From an uncultured Dyadobacter sp. (GTDB lineage: Bacteria; Bacteroidota; Bacteroidia; Cytophagales; Spirosomataceae): 64,000 bases of DNA. The stretch covers positions 62,001 through 126,000 of the forward strand of contig NZ_CAMLSE010000010.1 of the NCBI RefSeq assembly GCF_946482605.1, given 5' to 3'. This document shows positions 17,501 to 25,145 of this stretch, one piece after another (position 1 is the first letter of the stretch; every line of letters starts with the position of its first letter). Under the pieces are notes generated by a model. The model did no database searches. It saw nothing but the letters and a program-made list of their open reading frames with translations, and was not told the origin of the DNA. The translations under genes were made by a program, and so were the position numbers.

Positions 17501-17881
17501 GGAGCTCTCATCTGAATACATACTGAAATATGGATTCATTCTGGAACTCATCGGCCTGTACAGCAATGAATCGCTCGCACCGTCATTGGGAACAGCGAAA
17601 AAGAGTACTTCGCCATTGGATACACTTACGATGGAAACTTCCCTGCCTCTATGCCAGAGTTGCAACTTATCGGTCGCCGCCGCTGCAAACTCCTTAGGCA
17701 GAAGCGACAAGGATACCTTATGCAGTCCTTTCTTCGTAATCCCGATTTTCACATAAGGCTTAGCGTAGTTTATCCATTTATTTGAATAAGTTGACTTAGC
17801 CTGGCCGATAACCTTTTGTTGGCTCATAAGAGCCAACAAAAGGATCAACACTCCGATAATATGCTGTTTACTCCGACGCAT
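14540..17881 (-). CDS. C25 (gingipain/PorU2-like) cysteine peptidase with T9SS sorting domain
   Basis: The 1113-residue protein is exported (signal-peptide-like residues 1-27 ending IGQ). It contains a C25 peptidase domain with a catalytic His in ITYFGHGSP near residue 617 and a Cys in YFNGCGVG near 651. A CARDB-like beta domain follows at about 780-890. The end is a type A sorting domain (VVSPNPATSF to GGKVVVTK), so it should cross the outer membrane by T9SS. The ATG at 17881 is chosen over an upstream TTG. It resembles proteins annotated as putative sortase PorU2, but a secreted protease role is equally possible. Its tandem paralogue lies 27 nt upstream. Confidence 0.85.
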   Translation of the reverse strand: MRRSKQHIIGVLILLLALMSQQKVIGQAKSTYSNKWINYAKPYVKIGITKKGLHKVSLSLLPKEFAAAATDKLQLWHRGREVSIVSVSNGEVLFFAVPNDGASDSLLYRPMSSRMNPYFSMYSDESSYFLTIGDTAGLRAKTVNEAVNTSLSPIAAHNEIVATVFQTDYSLSTQNPIRPNFFNSFFEIGASRTGKVQLLNVMLTNEFTLKNLVGDLENVKVKLLVHGRSNNDRDIEVYVGKTAETLRKVGSVANAGFAGSEYTFSLSKGDVNEAGKGILGLKTVSTNKSDRFSLAYYSVAFSQLVDMTAQATKEFKLKSDIAGLSRLQIKGVPAKGVLLDISDVDSPSVISGSGENFMFNAVKGKSLTLFASSEVTNVEAAKIKALNFSVIETKQPNFIIITTESLMQGSTQYAAYRSSNAGGGYKPIVLKITDLYDQFNYGEPSPLAIRNFMAYMLGEGGKDKNLFLIGKSITHNERMKRELPDEVPTIGYPASDLLLVEGLAGTAAELPAVPVGRLSPLTNQNVLDYLVKVKEYEQNAVGDYGWRKNFLHLNGGKNTGEITQLKELLNDLVPSVADGVVGGKVKPFVKQQPIAEVEPVNITSDVNAGVGLITYFGHGSPIVTDLDMGYITDVARGYNNFQKYPMMYFNGCGVGNIFSARFNTNPNSVNDRITLSLDWILAPDRGSVAIIANSFESFVSPSSEYLKQLYKNMFVDPATVNLSIGKIQQAVASAIISQSKDKYTVANVHQSLLQGDPTLKLITVTNPDYSVSSDESITLYSETGSKTLEMSDSVKVGVVLGNKGRYVKGQKINVEIGYQGNGGNVTKTVVVESFAYQDTIMVSFANKKDLEKITVSIDPKHTLKEMDISNNIAELDVNWDAVKGTSVFSSANNKDIIPPSLTVRFNGIAPKENGVVNANPTLNIVLRDDRQLFADTALVEVYLKRCADSSCEFGKLSFSAAPVSIDSLDNYSFRINYPTTGLAVGDYQLLVNAKDRAGNFCLQPYQISFKIGESVEGNIKMVVSPNPATSFVRFELAELNITNQRLIKYSIYNQMGVLVEEKEFQANTQSRNLDWYWIPSSSFAAGLYSYRVIIYGEGNQKLKQLGGKVVVTK

Positions 17882-17908
17882 AAACGTATCCGTTGACAAT
17901 CTCAAATT

Positions 17909-20878
17909 CTATTTCTTAATGATTTTCTGATAATAGACATCATCATTTTCGGTCGCTATTTTGACCAGATAAGTACCGGATGGCAGATTCGACAAGTCGA
18001 TCTTGCTGCCTTTTCCAGTTTTTCTAGGTGTACCGTCAACACCAAGCAAACTCCATTGTTTCAGCTTAACGACCTGGTCAAGCAGGATCTCAGCAGTTTC
18101 GGAAACAGGGTTGGGGAAAATAGTAACCAGGCTGGTTCCTTCCCGAACTACCGAAACGATCCTTGAGTAAGTGCTCTCACCGTCGATCTTCTGTCCGTTT
18201 GCATTAGTTGTGGTAAAATCCACTTGCTTCAATCTGTAATAGCTGATTCCTGGAAGCGGTTTGTTGTCAATGAAATTGTATGCTGCCTCCGCATTAGAGT
18301 CGCCTTTTCCTTCCACGCGTCCAACAGCCTCGAAATTCTTAGCATTGTAGCTTCTTTCTATAACGAAATGGCTGTTGTTGACTTCGGAGCTTGTCTTCCA
18401 GGTCACGTTAACCTGATTGTTGGACGAAGGCTGTGCGTCAAAAGAAATCAATTCTACGGGCAGGCCTCCCTCGGTTGTCAGCAAAACCTTTAATGCAGGA
18501 TCTCCAAGATAAACCGTCTGATGCACCTGCGCCTGGTCCTGAATATACACCTCAGCAGTTCTGGCATTCTCTGCTCCCATCCTGAATCCAACACTGGTCT
18601 TTGTTTGTTGCGCTACAATCTGCAGAACCTTGCCTAAAGGCTGTCTGTTCTGATCGTTTTTTGTAAACAGTTCAGTGTACACCCGTTGCATATAATTGTT
18701 ACAGCTCGAAGCGTATCCGGCCCAGGAGTTTCCAAAGACTGCAATAGCTCCCTTGTTGGCAGAAAGAAGCCAATCCAGCGATTGAGGACGTGAAGTGTTG
18801 GCATCTACTGTTTCTAAGAAGTTATTACTGAAGACATTCAGGATATCGCAACCGTTATAAAACATAATCGGGTATTTGCCCGGATTATTGAAGTTCTTAT
18901 TAATATTCGAAACGTAACCGAAGTTATAGTCTGTTTGATACGGTACACTGTGTCCAAAGTAGGTGATCATACCGACCCCACCAGCATCCTTATCATTCAC
19001 AGGAGGATAATTTACATGCTTATTCAATGTATCCATCTGGATGACGGTTTCCACAGCCTGTGGCTTTTTAGCCGGATAGATTTTGCCGCCAAAAACGCCT
19101 CCCCTGGCCTTGTTTGCCGCAGTGTTGAGATTTGTGGCATGATCATCAATCTCAATTTGGTTTTTACCACCACTGATGTGCGCAATATTTTTTCTCCAGG
19201 CAAGACCGGTAGTTGTACCCTCGTATTCGATAACCTTGTTGAGGTAGGCAATTGCCTGCGCGTCGCTGATAGCGGGAATCCGGCCAACAGGAATTACCGG
19301 AACATCCTTGTCTGTACCTTGCAACCCTTCAATTAACAGCAGATCCGATCCTGGAAATCCGAATGTGGGCACTTCGTCCGGCAACTCTTTCGTAATTTTG
19401 TCGTTCCGGGTTACAGCCTTGCCCATCAGAAGCAGGTATTTGTCCTTGTTACCGTCCGAAACCATAAAATCCACAAATCGGCGAATCGCCAGCGGGCTGG
19501 GCTCTCCGAAGTTAAACAGGTTATATAGATCCTTGATCTTAAACACTCCTGTCTTATACTTTCTTCCCGGACTGGTGTCCTTGCGATAAGCCGCAAATGA
19601 CGCAGATGACCCCATCAATGTTTCATTACTCACAATCATGTAATCGTAATCGGATTTATTAATTTCCGGAAACGTCACAGTAGAAACTTTCTCGTTGGCT
19701 ACGATATTGGTGGTATTGGTGGCCCAAAGCAACAAAGGTTTGTTGGTAGGTCTACTGAAAATAGTACTCGCTACGGTGCCGTTAATCACTCTCGGATTAA
19801 CCGGATCCGAAATGTCATAGAACTTAACGGTTCCAAGTCCCGGCGGTGTCGCTACAGTGATCTTGCTTTTTGAATTCTGAGCTGCTGCCGGAAATGTAAA
19901 CAAATAAGAATCCAGCCCCTGCATGTCGATTTGCTGCTTGTAAATGACATTGTAATAGGTAACCGAGAACCGGTCGAAGGCAACACCCTGCTTAGGCGAA
20001 TCCAGGTTAAAGCCGAGTGTTCCAGCCCCTGCAGTCAAATCCCCCGGTTGGACATCGAATGAGAATTTCCCATACATAAAGCCGTCGATGGCAACTTGCG
20101 TGACATGGCGCAATGCACCTGCATTTGGACCGATATGGATATGAACGTTCCTCGGATTCAATCCATTAGGAGCGTAGTTTGAACGTCCGTGCACCAGAGC
20201 TTCTACTTTCGGCGCATCGCTGCCAAACTGCTTTTTCAGCAGGATAGGAAAAGAGGAGTAGATCGGATGTGCATCCGTATCTGGCAGCCTGTCTCCGCTA
20301 CGCGTTTGCCCATCCTCCATAAAACTGTTTAAGTTCGTGGGTCTAGTGGGATATTGTGTTGCGTGGGAATATTCCGTTTGATAATTTACGTTGTCCGTTT
20401 GCACGTGATGCGTAAGTACATCTGCGCCCGTAGGATCACTGAGATTCTCCACTATCGCCCTTTTTCCATTTGGTGATCCGATCGTCAGGAAATAAGCGCT
20501 CTCATCGGAAAACATGCTGTAATAAGGATTGACGCGCGACGAATAGGGCCTATACAGAAGGGAATCTGAACTCCCGTCATTGGGAACTCCGTAAAATTCA
20601 ATTTCAGTTGTGCTCGCAGCCGTCAATGCTACTTCGGTGCCGTGGTAGTACAGGTGCAAAACGTTAGGGTCCGAACCGACCATAAATCCAGGAGGAAGTG
20701 TTACCCGATGGATACCTTTTGCAGATATGCCGATACGTAACCATTTCTGGGCGTATTTTCCCTGCAGCCAATCGTTTCCATAAAAGCCGTTCCAGCTCTG
20801 AGCCACTACCTTGCCCGCAAGTCCCAGACTAACGATTAAAACACTGAAGAGGATTTTTGTAAAAGTACATTTGTTCAT
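17909..20878 (-). CDS. C25 (gingipain/PorU2-like) cysteine peptidase, tandem paralogue, with T9SS sorting domain
   Basis: The 989-residue protein shares its plan and many segments with its downstream neighbour: SDESAYFLTIG, LLYRPYSSRVNPYYSMFSDES, DEVPTFGFPGSDLLLIEGL. The catalytic His is in ITYFGHSVP near residue 643 and the Cys in FYNGCDILNVF near 677. The glycine after His that is usual in C25 enzymes is replaced by Ser-Val, and Gly after Cys by Asp. A sorting domain starts IFPNPVSET and ends YYQKIIKK. The two genes probably form one transcription unit starting in the 292-bp A/T-rich divergent region upstream. They likely arose by duplication. Confidence 0.85.
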   Translation of the reverse strand: MNKCTFTKILFSVLIVSLGLAGKVVAQSWNGFYGNDWLQGKYAQKWLRIGISAKGIHRVTLPPGFMVGSDPNVLHLYYHGTEVALTAASTTEIEFYGVPNDGSSDSLLYRPYSSRVNPYYSMFSDESAYFLTIGSPNGKRAIVENLSDPTGADVLTHHVQTDNVNYQTEYSHATQYPTRPTNLNSFMEDGQTRSGDRLPDTDAHPIYSSFPILLKKQFGSDAPKVEALVHGRSNYAPNGLNPRNVHIHIGPNAGALRHVTQVAIDGFMYGKFSFDVQPGDLTAGAGTLGFNLDSPKQGVAFDRFSVTYYNVIYKQQIDMQGLDSYLFTFPAAAQNSKSKITVATPPGLGTVKFYDISDPVNPRVINGTVASTIFSRPTNKPLLLWATNTTNIVANEKVSTVTFPEINKSDYDYMIVSNETLMGSSASFAAYRKDTSPGRKYKTGVFKIKDLYNLFNFGEPSPLAIRRFVDFMVSDGNKDKYLLLMGKAVTRNDKITKELPDEVPTFGFPGSDLLLIEGLQGTDKDVPVIPVGRIPAISDAQAIAYLNKVIEYEGTTTGLAWRKNIAHISGGKNQIEIDDHATNLNTAANKARGGVFGGKIYPAKKPQAVETVIQMDTLNKHVNYPPVNDKDAGGVGMITYFGHSVPYQTDYNFGYVSNINKNFNNPGKYPIMFYNGCDILNVFSNNFLETVDANTSRPQSLDWLLSANKGAIAVFGNSWAGYASSCNNYMQRVYTELFTKNDQNRQPLGKVLQIVAQQTKTSVGFRMGAENARTAEVYIQDQAQVHQTVYLGDPALKVLLTTEGGLPVELISFDAQPSSNNQVNVTWKTSSEVNNSHFVIERSYNAKNFEAVGRVEGKGDSNAEAAYNFIDNKPLPGISYYRLKQVDFTTTNANGQKIDGESTYSRIVSVVREGTSLVTIFPNPVSETAEILLDQVVKLKQWSLLGVDGTPRKTGKGSKIDLSNLPSGTYLVKIATENDDVYYQKIIKK

Positions 20879-21170
20879 AACGTATTGTTTTATAGTGCTA
20901 TTATTTTATGAAGTTAATGTGAAAGGCGTTTAGCAAATACATAATTACCCAATTTTTTCGAAATTTCTGACATACTGGTTTTACGTATAGTATTAGCTAA
21001 ATACATCGTGTAATGGAATCGCTACATGGCACACTTTTTATGTAACAGATAAAAAAATATCCGTTTATTGAATTTTAACGCATACATTGGCGGCGCATAT
21101 ACGTAGGTAATTGAAATTTTTTGTACTTATTTTGTTCCTATCTTAATTACTCCAACTAAACTCAATCATT
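20879..21170. other. A/T-rich divergent intergenic region
   Basis: This 292-bp stretch separates the divergently transcribed C25 peptidase pair and the collagen-like lipoprotein gene. It must hold promoters for both, but I could not assign a confident -33/-7 pair. TTATTTTG at 21127-21134, one mismatch from the -7 consensus, is the best box for the right-hand gene. No open frame or RNA gene was recognised. Confidence 0.5.
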
Positions 21171-21764
21171 ATGTTGAAAAAACTAATATCGTTTGCTTTT
21201 TTATGTTTGTCCGTAGCTTTTGTTAGCTGCGACGGAGATCAGGGGGATGTAGGACCAGCAGGACCGGCAGGACCAGCGGGACCGGGAGGTCCGGCGGGAG
21301 CACAGGGACCTAAGGGGGATTCTGGCGTTAACGGACAGGACGGAATTGGCGCGAGAATGTTTTCCACAGGTGCTCAGAAAAGTTATATGGGCGGATTTGT
21401 CACAGGCAAATCCAATCTGACCGCTGAAGATTCGATCTTCATCGCCAAAAGTGTCATATTTGTTTACGTAAAAAGCCAAAACAGATGGTGGAGCATGCCT
21501 GGGATAGCACGTTGGGATGATAATAAGTCCACAAGCTTTGGAGTTTATACCCGTTATGCAAATTCCCGTCTGTATGTGACGCTCCAGGCGCTCAGCTGGT
21601 CAGAAGACCAGCCAATGGCACCGGATCGTGATTTTCAGGATATAAGAGTTGTGATCGTTCCTGCTGATGAATTCCGCTTGAACGCCGAACTTCAGACGAG
21701 TGACTACGAAAAAACCATCGCCAGCCTGGGTCTGAAAGACTCCGACGCCATTAGCGCCGACTAA
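21171..21764 (+). CDS. Lipoprotein with short collagen-like Gly-X-Y segment
   Basis: The 197-residue protein has a signal peptide with a lipobox ending FVSC (Cys20). Directly behind the anchor comes a Gly-Pro-Ala-rich collagen-like run of about 11 Gly-X-Y triplets (residues 25-57). A globular C-terminal domain of about 135 residues follows, containing QNRWWSMPGIARWDD and TLQALSWSEDQPMAPD. The triplets could form a trimeric stalk that holds the C-terminal domain off the outer membrane. The domain itself is not recognised. The repeats are also direct repeats at DNA level (9-bp units at 21252-21300), so copy number could change. A strong terminator follows. Confidence 0.85.
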   Translation: MLKKLISFAFLCLSVAFVSCDGDQGDVGPAGPAGPAGPGGPAGAQGPKGDSGVNGQDGIGARMFSTGAQKSYMGGFVTGKSNLTAEDSIFIAKSVIFVYVKSQNRWWSMPGIARWDDNKSTSFGVYTRYANSRLYVTLQALSWSEDQPMAPDRDFQDIRVVIVPADEFRLNAELQTSDYEKTIASLGLKDSDAISAD

Positions 21765-21788
21765 CCAGGAGCCCGATATACATTACGA

Positions 21789-21826
21789 TGAAAAGGACCG
21801 CGTTGCACGTGGTCCTTTTCATTTTA
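21789..21826 (+). terminator. Rho-independent terminator after the collagen-like gene
   Basis: TGAAAAGGACC at 21789-21799 pairs perfectly with GGTCCTTTTCA at 21811-21821, followed by a T-rich tail. Confidence 0.85.
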
Positions 21827-21999
21827 TTAAACCTATCCAAGTTTTAATTGCCCCCAATCAAGAACTTACAAACGCCCTTAACTTTTATTTTTGGAATTAT
21901 ACTATTTTCGAAACAAATAGTGTTACAGTCATTGTTACCTATTTGTATTTTGTATTTTTCCGGGCTTATGCCCTTTAAAGCATACTTACCTTTTTCGTG

Positions 22000-23526
22000 A
22001 TGAATACCAAAAAGTCTTCAAAAACGAGCTCACCCGATGTGGTTTTGATAGGCGCAGGCATCATGAGCGCCACGCTCGGGGTTCTACTCAAAAAGCTTAA
22101 TCCGTCCATCGCCATTTCCATCTTCGAACGCCTCGATCGCGTTACTGCCGAGAGCTCGGATCCATGGAATAACGCGGGCACCGGCCATTCCGCATTCTGT
22201 GAACTCAATTACACGCCGCAGCTCCCCGACGGGTCCATTGAAACAAAAAAGGCGATCAAAATTGCAGAGTCGTTCGAGGTTTCGAAAGAGTTCTGGTCCT
22301 ACCTGGTTGAAAACGGTGTGATCGAGTCTCCGGACACATTTATCCACAACATTCCCCACCTCAGCTTCGTGTGGGGCGAGGAAAACGTAGAATATCTCCG
22401 CAAAAGGTATGAGGCGCTGACCAGCCACCACCTTTTCCACGGTATGGAATATACCGAAGACCAGGAAGTGATCGGAAACTGGGCACCGCTGGTGATGGAT
22501 GGCCGGAATCCCGAAGAAAAAGTCGCTGCGACCCGCATGGAACTGGGGACCGATGTCAATTTCGGAGCACTCACCAAAGCGATGTTCGATTACCTGGAAC
22601 AGCAGGAGGACGTTAATCTTTATCTCAATTATGAGGTGGACGACCTTTCCCGCAATAAAGACAATTCCTGGCTGATCGAGGTCAAAGACCGCGAAACCAA
22701 AAAGACCAGCAAGATCCAGACCAAATTCGTTTTCATCGGAGCAGGTGGCGGCTCATTGCCATTGCTGGAAAAATCCAATATTCCGGAAGGTAAAGGATTC
22801 GGCGGCTTTCCGGTAAGCGGGCAGTGGCTGGTTTGCAACAAACCCGAGATTATCGAAAGGCACCAGGCAAAAGTGTACGGAAAAGCTTCCGTAGGTTCGC
22901 CGCCCATGTCGGTTCCTCACCTCGACACCCGTGTGATCGATGGTAAAAAAGCATTGCTCTTTGGGCCATATGCGGGCTTCTCGACCAAATTTCTGAAAAA
23001 TGGCTCCTATCTGGACCTTCCGCTCTCCATTAAGCTGAATAATATCAAGCCTATGGTCGCAGCCGGTCTTCATAACATTCCCCTGACGAAGTACCTGATC
23101 GACCAGGTGAGGCAATCACCGCAGGACCGTCTGGAAGCTTTGAAAGACTATCTCCCGGAAGCACGCCTGGAAGACTGGGACCTGGAAGCTGCCGGCCAAC
23201 GTGTTCAGGTAATCAAAAAAGATAAAAAAGCAGGCGGAGTTCTCGAATTCGGCACCGAAATGGTTACAGCCGCCGACGGATCGCTCGCTGCATTGCTCGG
23301 CGCCTCTCCCGGGGCTTCTACTGCGGTTTCGATCATGCTGGAACTCATCCATCGCTGTTTTTCAGAAGCAAAGTCGCCGGAATGGCAGGGAGAGTTCAAA
23401 AAGATCATCCCATCATTCGGCAAATCGCTATCCAAGGAGAAAGACCTTGCGGTTAAAACGCGGGCATGGACGACAGATGTTTTGCATCTCAGCGCCTCGC
23501 ACCTCGAAGAAGAAATGACCGTCTGA
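22000..23526 (+). CDS. mqo: Malate:quinone oxidoreductase
   Basis: Mqo is a peripheral membrane FAD enzyme that oxidises malate to oxaloacetate and passes electrons to quinone, serving the TCA cycle. The 508-residue protein has the FAD-binding DVVLIGAGIMSATLG near residues 13-27. Family segments are NNAGTGHSAFCELNYTP near 58-74, GAGGGSLPLLEKS near 248-260 and LGASPGASTAVSIMLEL near 430. An in-frame GTG lies one codon upstream, but ATG is the natural start. The 173-bp gap before it contains T-rich boxes but no clear promoter pair. It is a single-gene unit, since a bidirectional terminator follows. Confidence 0.96.
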   Translation: MNTKKSSKTSSPDVVLIGAGIMSATLGVLLKKLNPSIAISIFERLDRVTAESSDPWNNAGTGHSAFCELNYTPQLPDGSIETKKAIKIAESFEVSKEFWSYLVENGVIESPDTFIHNIPHLSFVWGEENVEYLRKRYEALTSHHLFHGMEYTEDQEVIGNWAPLVMDGRNPEEKVAATRMELGTDVNFGALTKAMFDYLEQQEDVNLYLNYEVDDLSRNKDNSWLIEVKDRETKKTSKIQTKFVFIGAGGGSLPLLEKSNIPEGKGFGGFPVSGQWLVCNKPEIIERHQAKVYGKASVGSPPMSVPHLDTRVIDGKKALLFGPYAGFSTKFLKNGSYLDLPLSIKLNNIKPMVAAGLHNIPLTKYLIDQVRQSPQDRLEALKDYLPEARLEDWDLEAAGQRVQVIKKDKKAGGVLEFGTEMVTAADGSLAALLGASPGASTAVSIMLELIHRCFSEAKSPEWQGEFKKIIPSFGKSLSKEKDLAVKTRAWTTDVLHLSASHLEEEMTV

Positions 23527-23551
23527 CGCAGCCAGGGATTCCTGTTCTTTC

Positions 23552-23590
23552 AAAAAGTCCCAGCTGTGCAGAGTACGGCTGGGACTTTTT
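23552..23590. terminator. Bidirectional terminator between mqo and the Uma2-family gene
   Basis: AAAAAGTCCCAGC at 23552-23564 is the exact reverse complement of GCTGGGACTTTTT at 23578-23590. A and T runs at the ends provide a U-tract in both directions for these convergent genes. Confidence 0.88.
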
Positions 23591-23593
23591 TCT

Positions 23594-24184
23594 TTAATCC
23601 GCGAATATCTCAGAAAGATCGACAGCGAGGTCAGGAAATATGAAAGACTGCAATATGTCTCCATTGATTTTAGGATGCTGCCCGACGAACGTGCCTGATT
23701 CATCCAGAATGAAGATCAGCACATGTTCATAGTCCGGGACTACCACCCAATATTCGCGAACACCGCTTTCTTCATACACATTGTATTTGTGCTTCATTTC
23801 ATTCGAAGAATTCCCTGGCGAAAGTACTTCGACTACAAGGTCCGGAGCCCCCAAACATCCGCGATCATCCAATTTAGAGCGGTCGCATATCACACAAATG
23901 TCCGGTTGAAGAACAGTTGTTATTTCTTGATTACGTTCTTTGTTCTTGATCGGCAACCGTACATCGAAAGGAGCTGAGTAGGCCTGGCAGGAATGATTTT
24001 TAAGGTGGCTCCAGATAATGCCATTCAGATTCCATACAATCGCCTGGTGCTTTCGGGAAGGCGCAGGGGACATTTTATGGATATAGCCACGTATCAATTC
24101 CAGCCGCTCCTTGAACTGCCATTTCAGATAGTCCGCGTAGGTATATTGTTTGGTAAAGTCCAGTTGATCCAAAGTCGTGATCAT
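23594..24184 (-). CDS. Uma2-family (DUF820) PD-(D/E)XK nuclease-fold protein
   Basis: The 196-residue protein belongs to the Uma2/DUF820 group of putative restriction-endonuclease-like proteins common in cyanobacteria and Cytophagales. YTYADYLKW near residue 16, ELIRGYIHKMSPAPSRKHQAI near 29 and DVRLPIKNKE near 72 fit the family. So do VLQPDICVICDRSKLDDRGCLGAPDLVVEVLSP near 87-119 and EYWVVVPD near 145. The catalytic Asp and Glu are expected in QPDI and VVEVLSP, with a Lys following shortly. The ATG at 24184 is chosen because the upstream 18 residues are not family-like. The biological role of this family is unknown. It stands alone, convergent to mqo. Confidence 0.85.
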   Translation of the reverse strand: MITTLDQLDFTKQYTYADYLKWQFKERLELIRGYIHKMSPAPSRKHQAIVWNLNGIIWSHLKNHSCQAYSAPFDVRLPIKNKERNQEITTVLQPDICVICDRSKLDDRGCLGAPDLVVEVLSPGNSSNEMKHKYNVYEESGVREYWVVVPDYEHVLIFILDESGTFVGQHPKINGDILQSFIFPDLAVDLSEIFAD

Positions 24185-24242
24185 AAGTCGCTTCGTTTTC
24201 ACAATATTACCAAATATCGGGCAGTATTGCCAGAACAACTAT

Positions 24243-24261
24243 CCCCGGCCAGCTGCCGGGG
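24243..24261 (-). terminator. Possible terminator at the end of the polysaccharide-type locus
   Basis: CCCCGGC at 24243-24249 pairs with GCCGGGG at 24255-24261. On the minus strand the stem is followed only by a moderately T-rich stretch, so this is weak. It lies between the epimerase stop and the Uma2-family gene. Confidence 0.35.
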
Positions 24262-24293
24262 CACTTGGGCAGATTATCGCAAATTTGTCCACA

Positions 24294-25139
24294 TCAAAAT
24301 GCCAGCGACCGTAAAAAACGCAAGCCTTCCACCGCGATAACTTCACGCGAGGGCTCCACCTGCCGCCATATCGATGCCGCTTTTGCAATGACTTTCACGT
24401 CGGGCGTAAAGGATTCGATCACAATATCTCCGGGATAATGGATATGATCCAGGGCCGCGAAAATACGGTCCCAGTTGATCTGATCGCCTCCGGGCGTGCC
24501 CCGGTCGCTTCCGGAAGCGTGTAACAGCCCCAGCCGGTCTCCTGCTTTGCGGATAGCCAGCGCAGGGTCTTTCTCTTCGAGGTTCATGTGGAATGTATCC
24601 AGGTGCACCATCAATGCATCACTTCCCACATCCGCAATCATTTTCAACGCCTGATCGCAGGTATTGATAAAATCGGTTTCATATCTGTTCAAAGGCTCTA
24701 TGGCTAGTTTCACACCGCTCTTTTCAGCGATATCCGCCAGGGTCCGCAGGTTACCAACTACCAGCTCCCACTGCTTCCGTTTCTGGTCGTCGGGTACCAG
24801 CTCTGCCCTTCCTACGGCTGAATATATCGGCCCTGCCACCAGGTTGCTGCCCAGTACCGGAGCAATGCGAATCAATGCCTCTACATATTCCATCGCCGTC
24901 ACCTGGTCCTTTCGGGTGCCGCGCAAGTCCCGCCCGGGCCCTGTCGCCGCGCACACCGACCTGCATTCCAGCTCGTTATCATCCAGCGCCTTCCGGACCA
25001 GCTCCGGATCGATATCCGAAGGGCTCTCCAATGCTATTTCCACAAAATCAAACCCCCATTCCTTAAACTGAGGAAAAAGCGAAATACTGTCGTTGTTAAA
25101 CGGCGAGGAAAACAGGTAGGTATTGATACCGAATTTCAT
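24294..25139 (-). CDS. Sugar phosphate isomerase/epimerase (D-psicose/D-tagatose 3-epimerase-like TIM barrel)
   Basis: The 281-residue cytosolic protein is an AP-endonuclease-2-type TIM barrel. Metal ligands typical of ketose 3-epimerases are visible: Glu in AIEPLNRYE near residue 149, Asp in HLDTFHMN near 183, His in LLHASGSDRG near 209 and Glu in IVIESF near 244. The start GINTYLFSSPF also fits. It would interconvert ketohexoses by C3 epimerisation, but the actual sugar is unknown. It is the last gene of the minus-strand run that begins with fecI. Only 6 nt separate it from the FG-GAP gene, so it probably handles a sugar released by that locus. Confidence 0.88.
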   Translation of the reverse strand: MKFGINTYLFSSPFNNDSISLFPQFKEWGFDFVEIALESPSDIDPELVRKALDDNELECRSVCAATGPGRDLRGTRKDQVTAMEYVEALIRIAPVLGSNLVAGPIYSAVGRAELVPDDQKRKQWELVVGNLRTLADIAEKSGVKLAIEPLNRYETDFINTCDQALKMIADVGSDALMVHLDTFHMNLEEKDPALAIRKAGDRLGLLHASGSDRGTPGGDQINWDRIFAALDHIHYPGDIVIESFTPDVKVIAKAASIWRQVEPSREVIAVEGLRFLRSLAF

Positions 25140-25145
25140 GAATGC

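Noticed and set aside
21252..21300. Possible CRISPR or minisatellite array
   Set aside because: The units are contiguous without spacers and encode a Gly-X-Y collagen-like run in frame.
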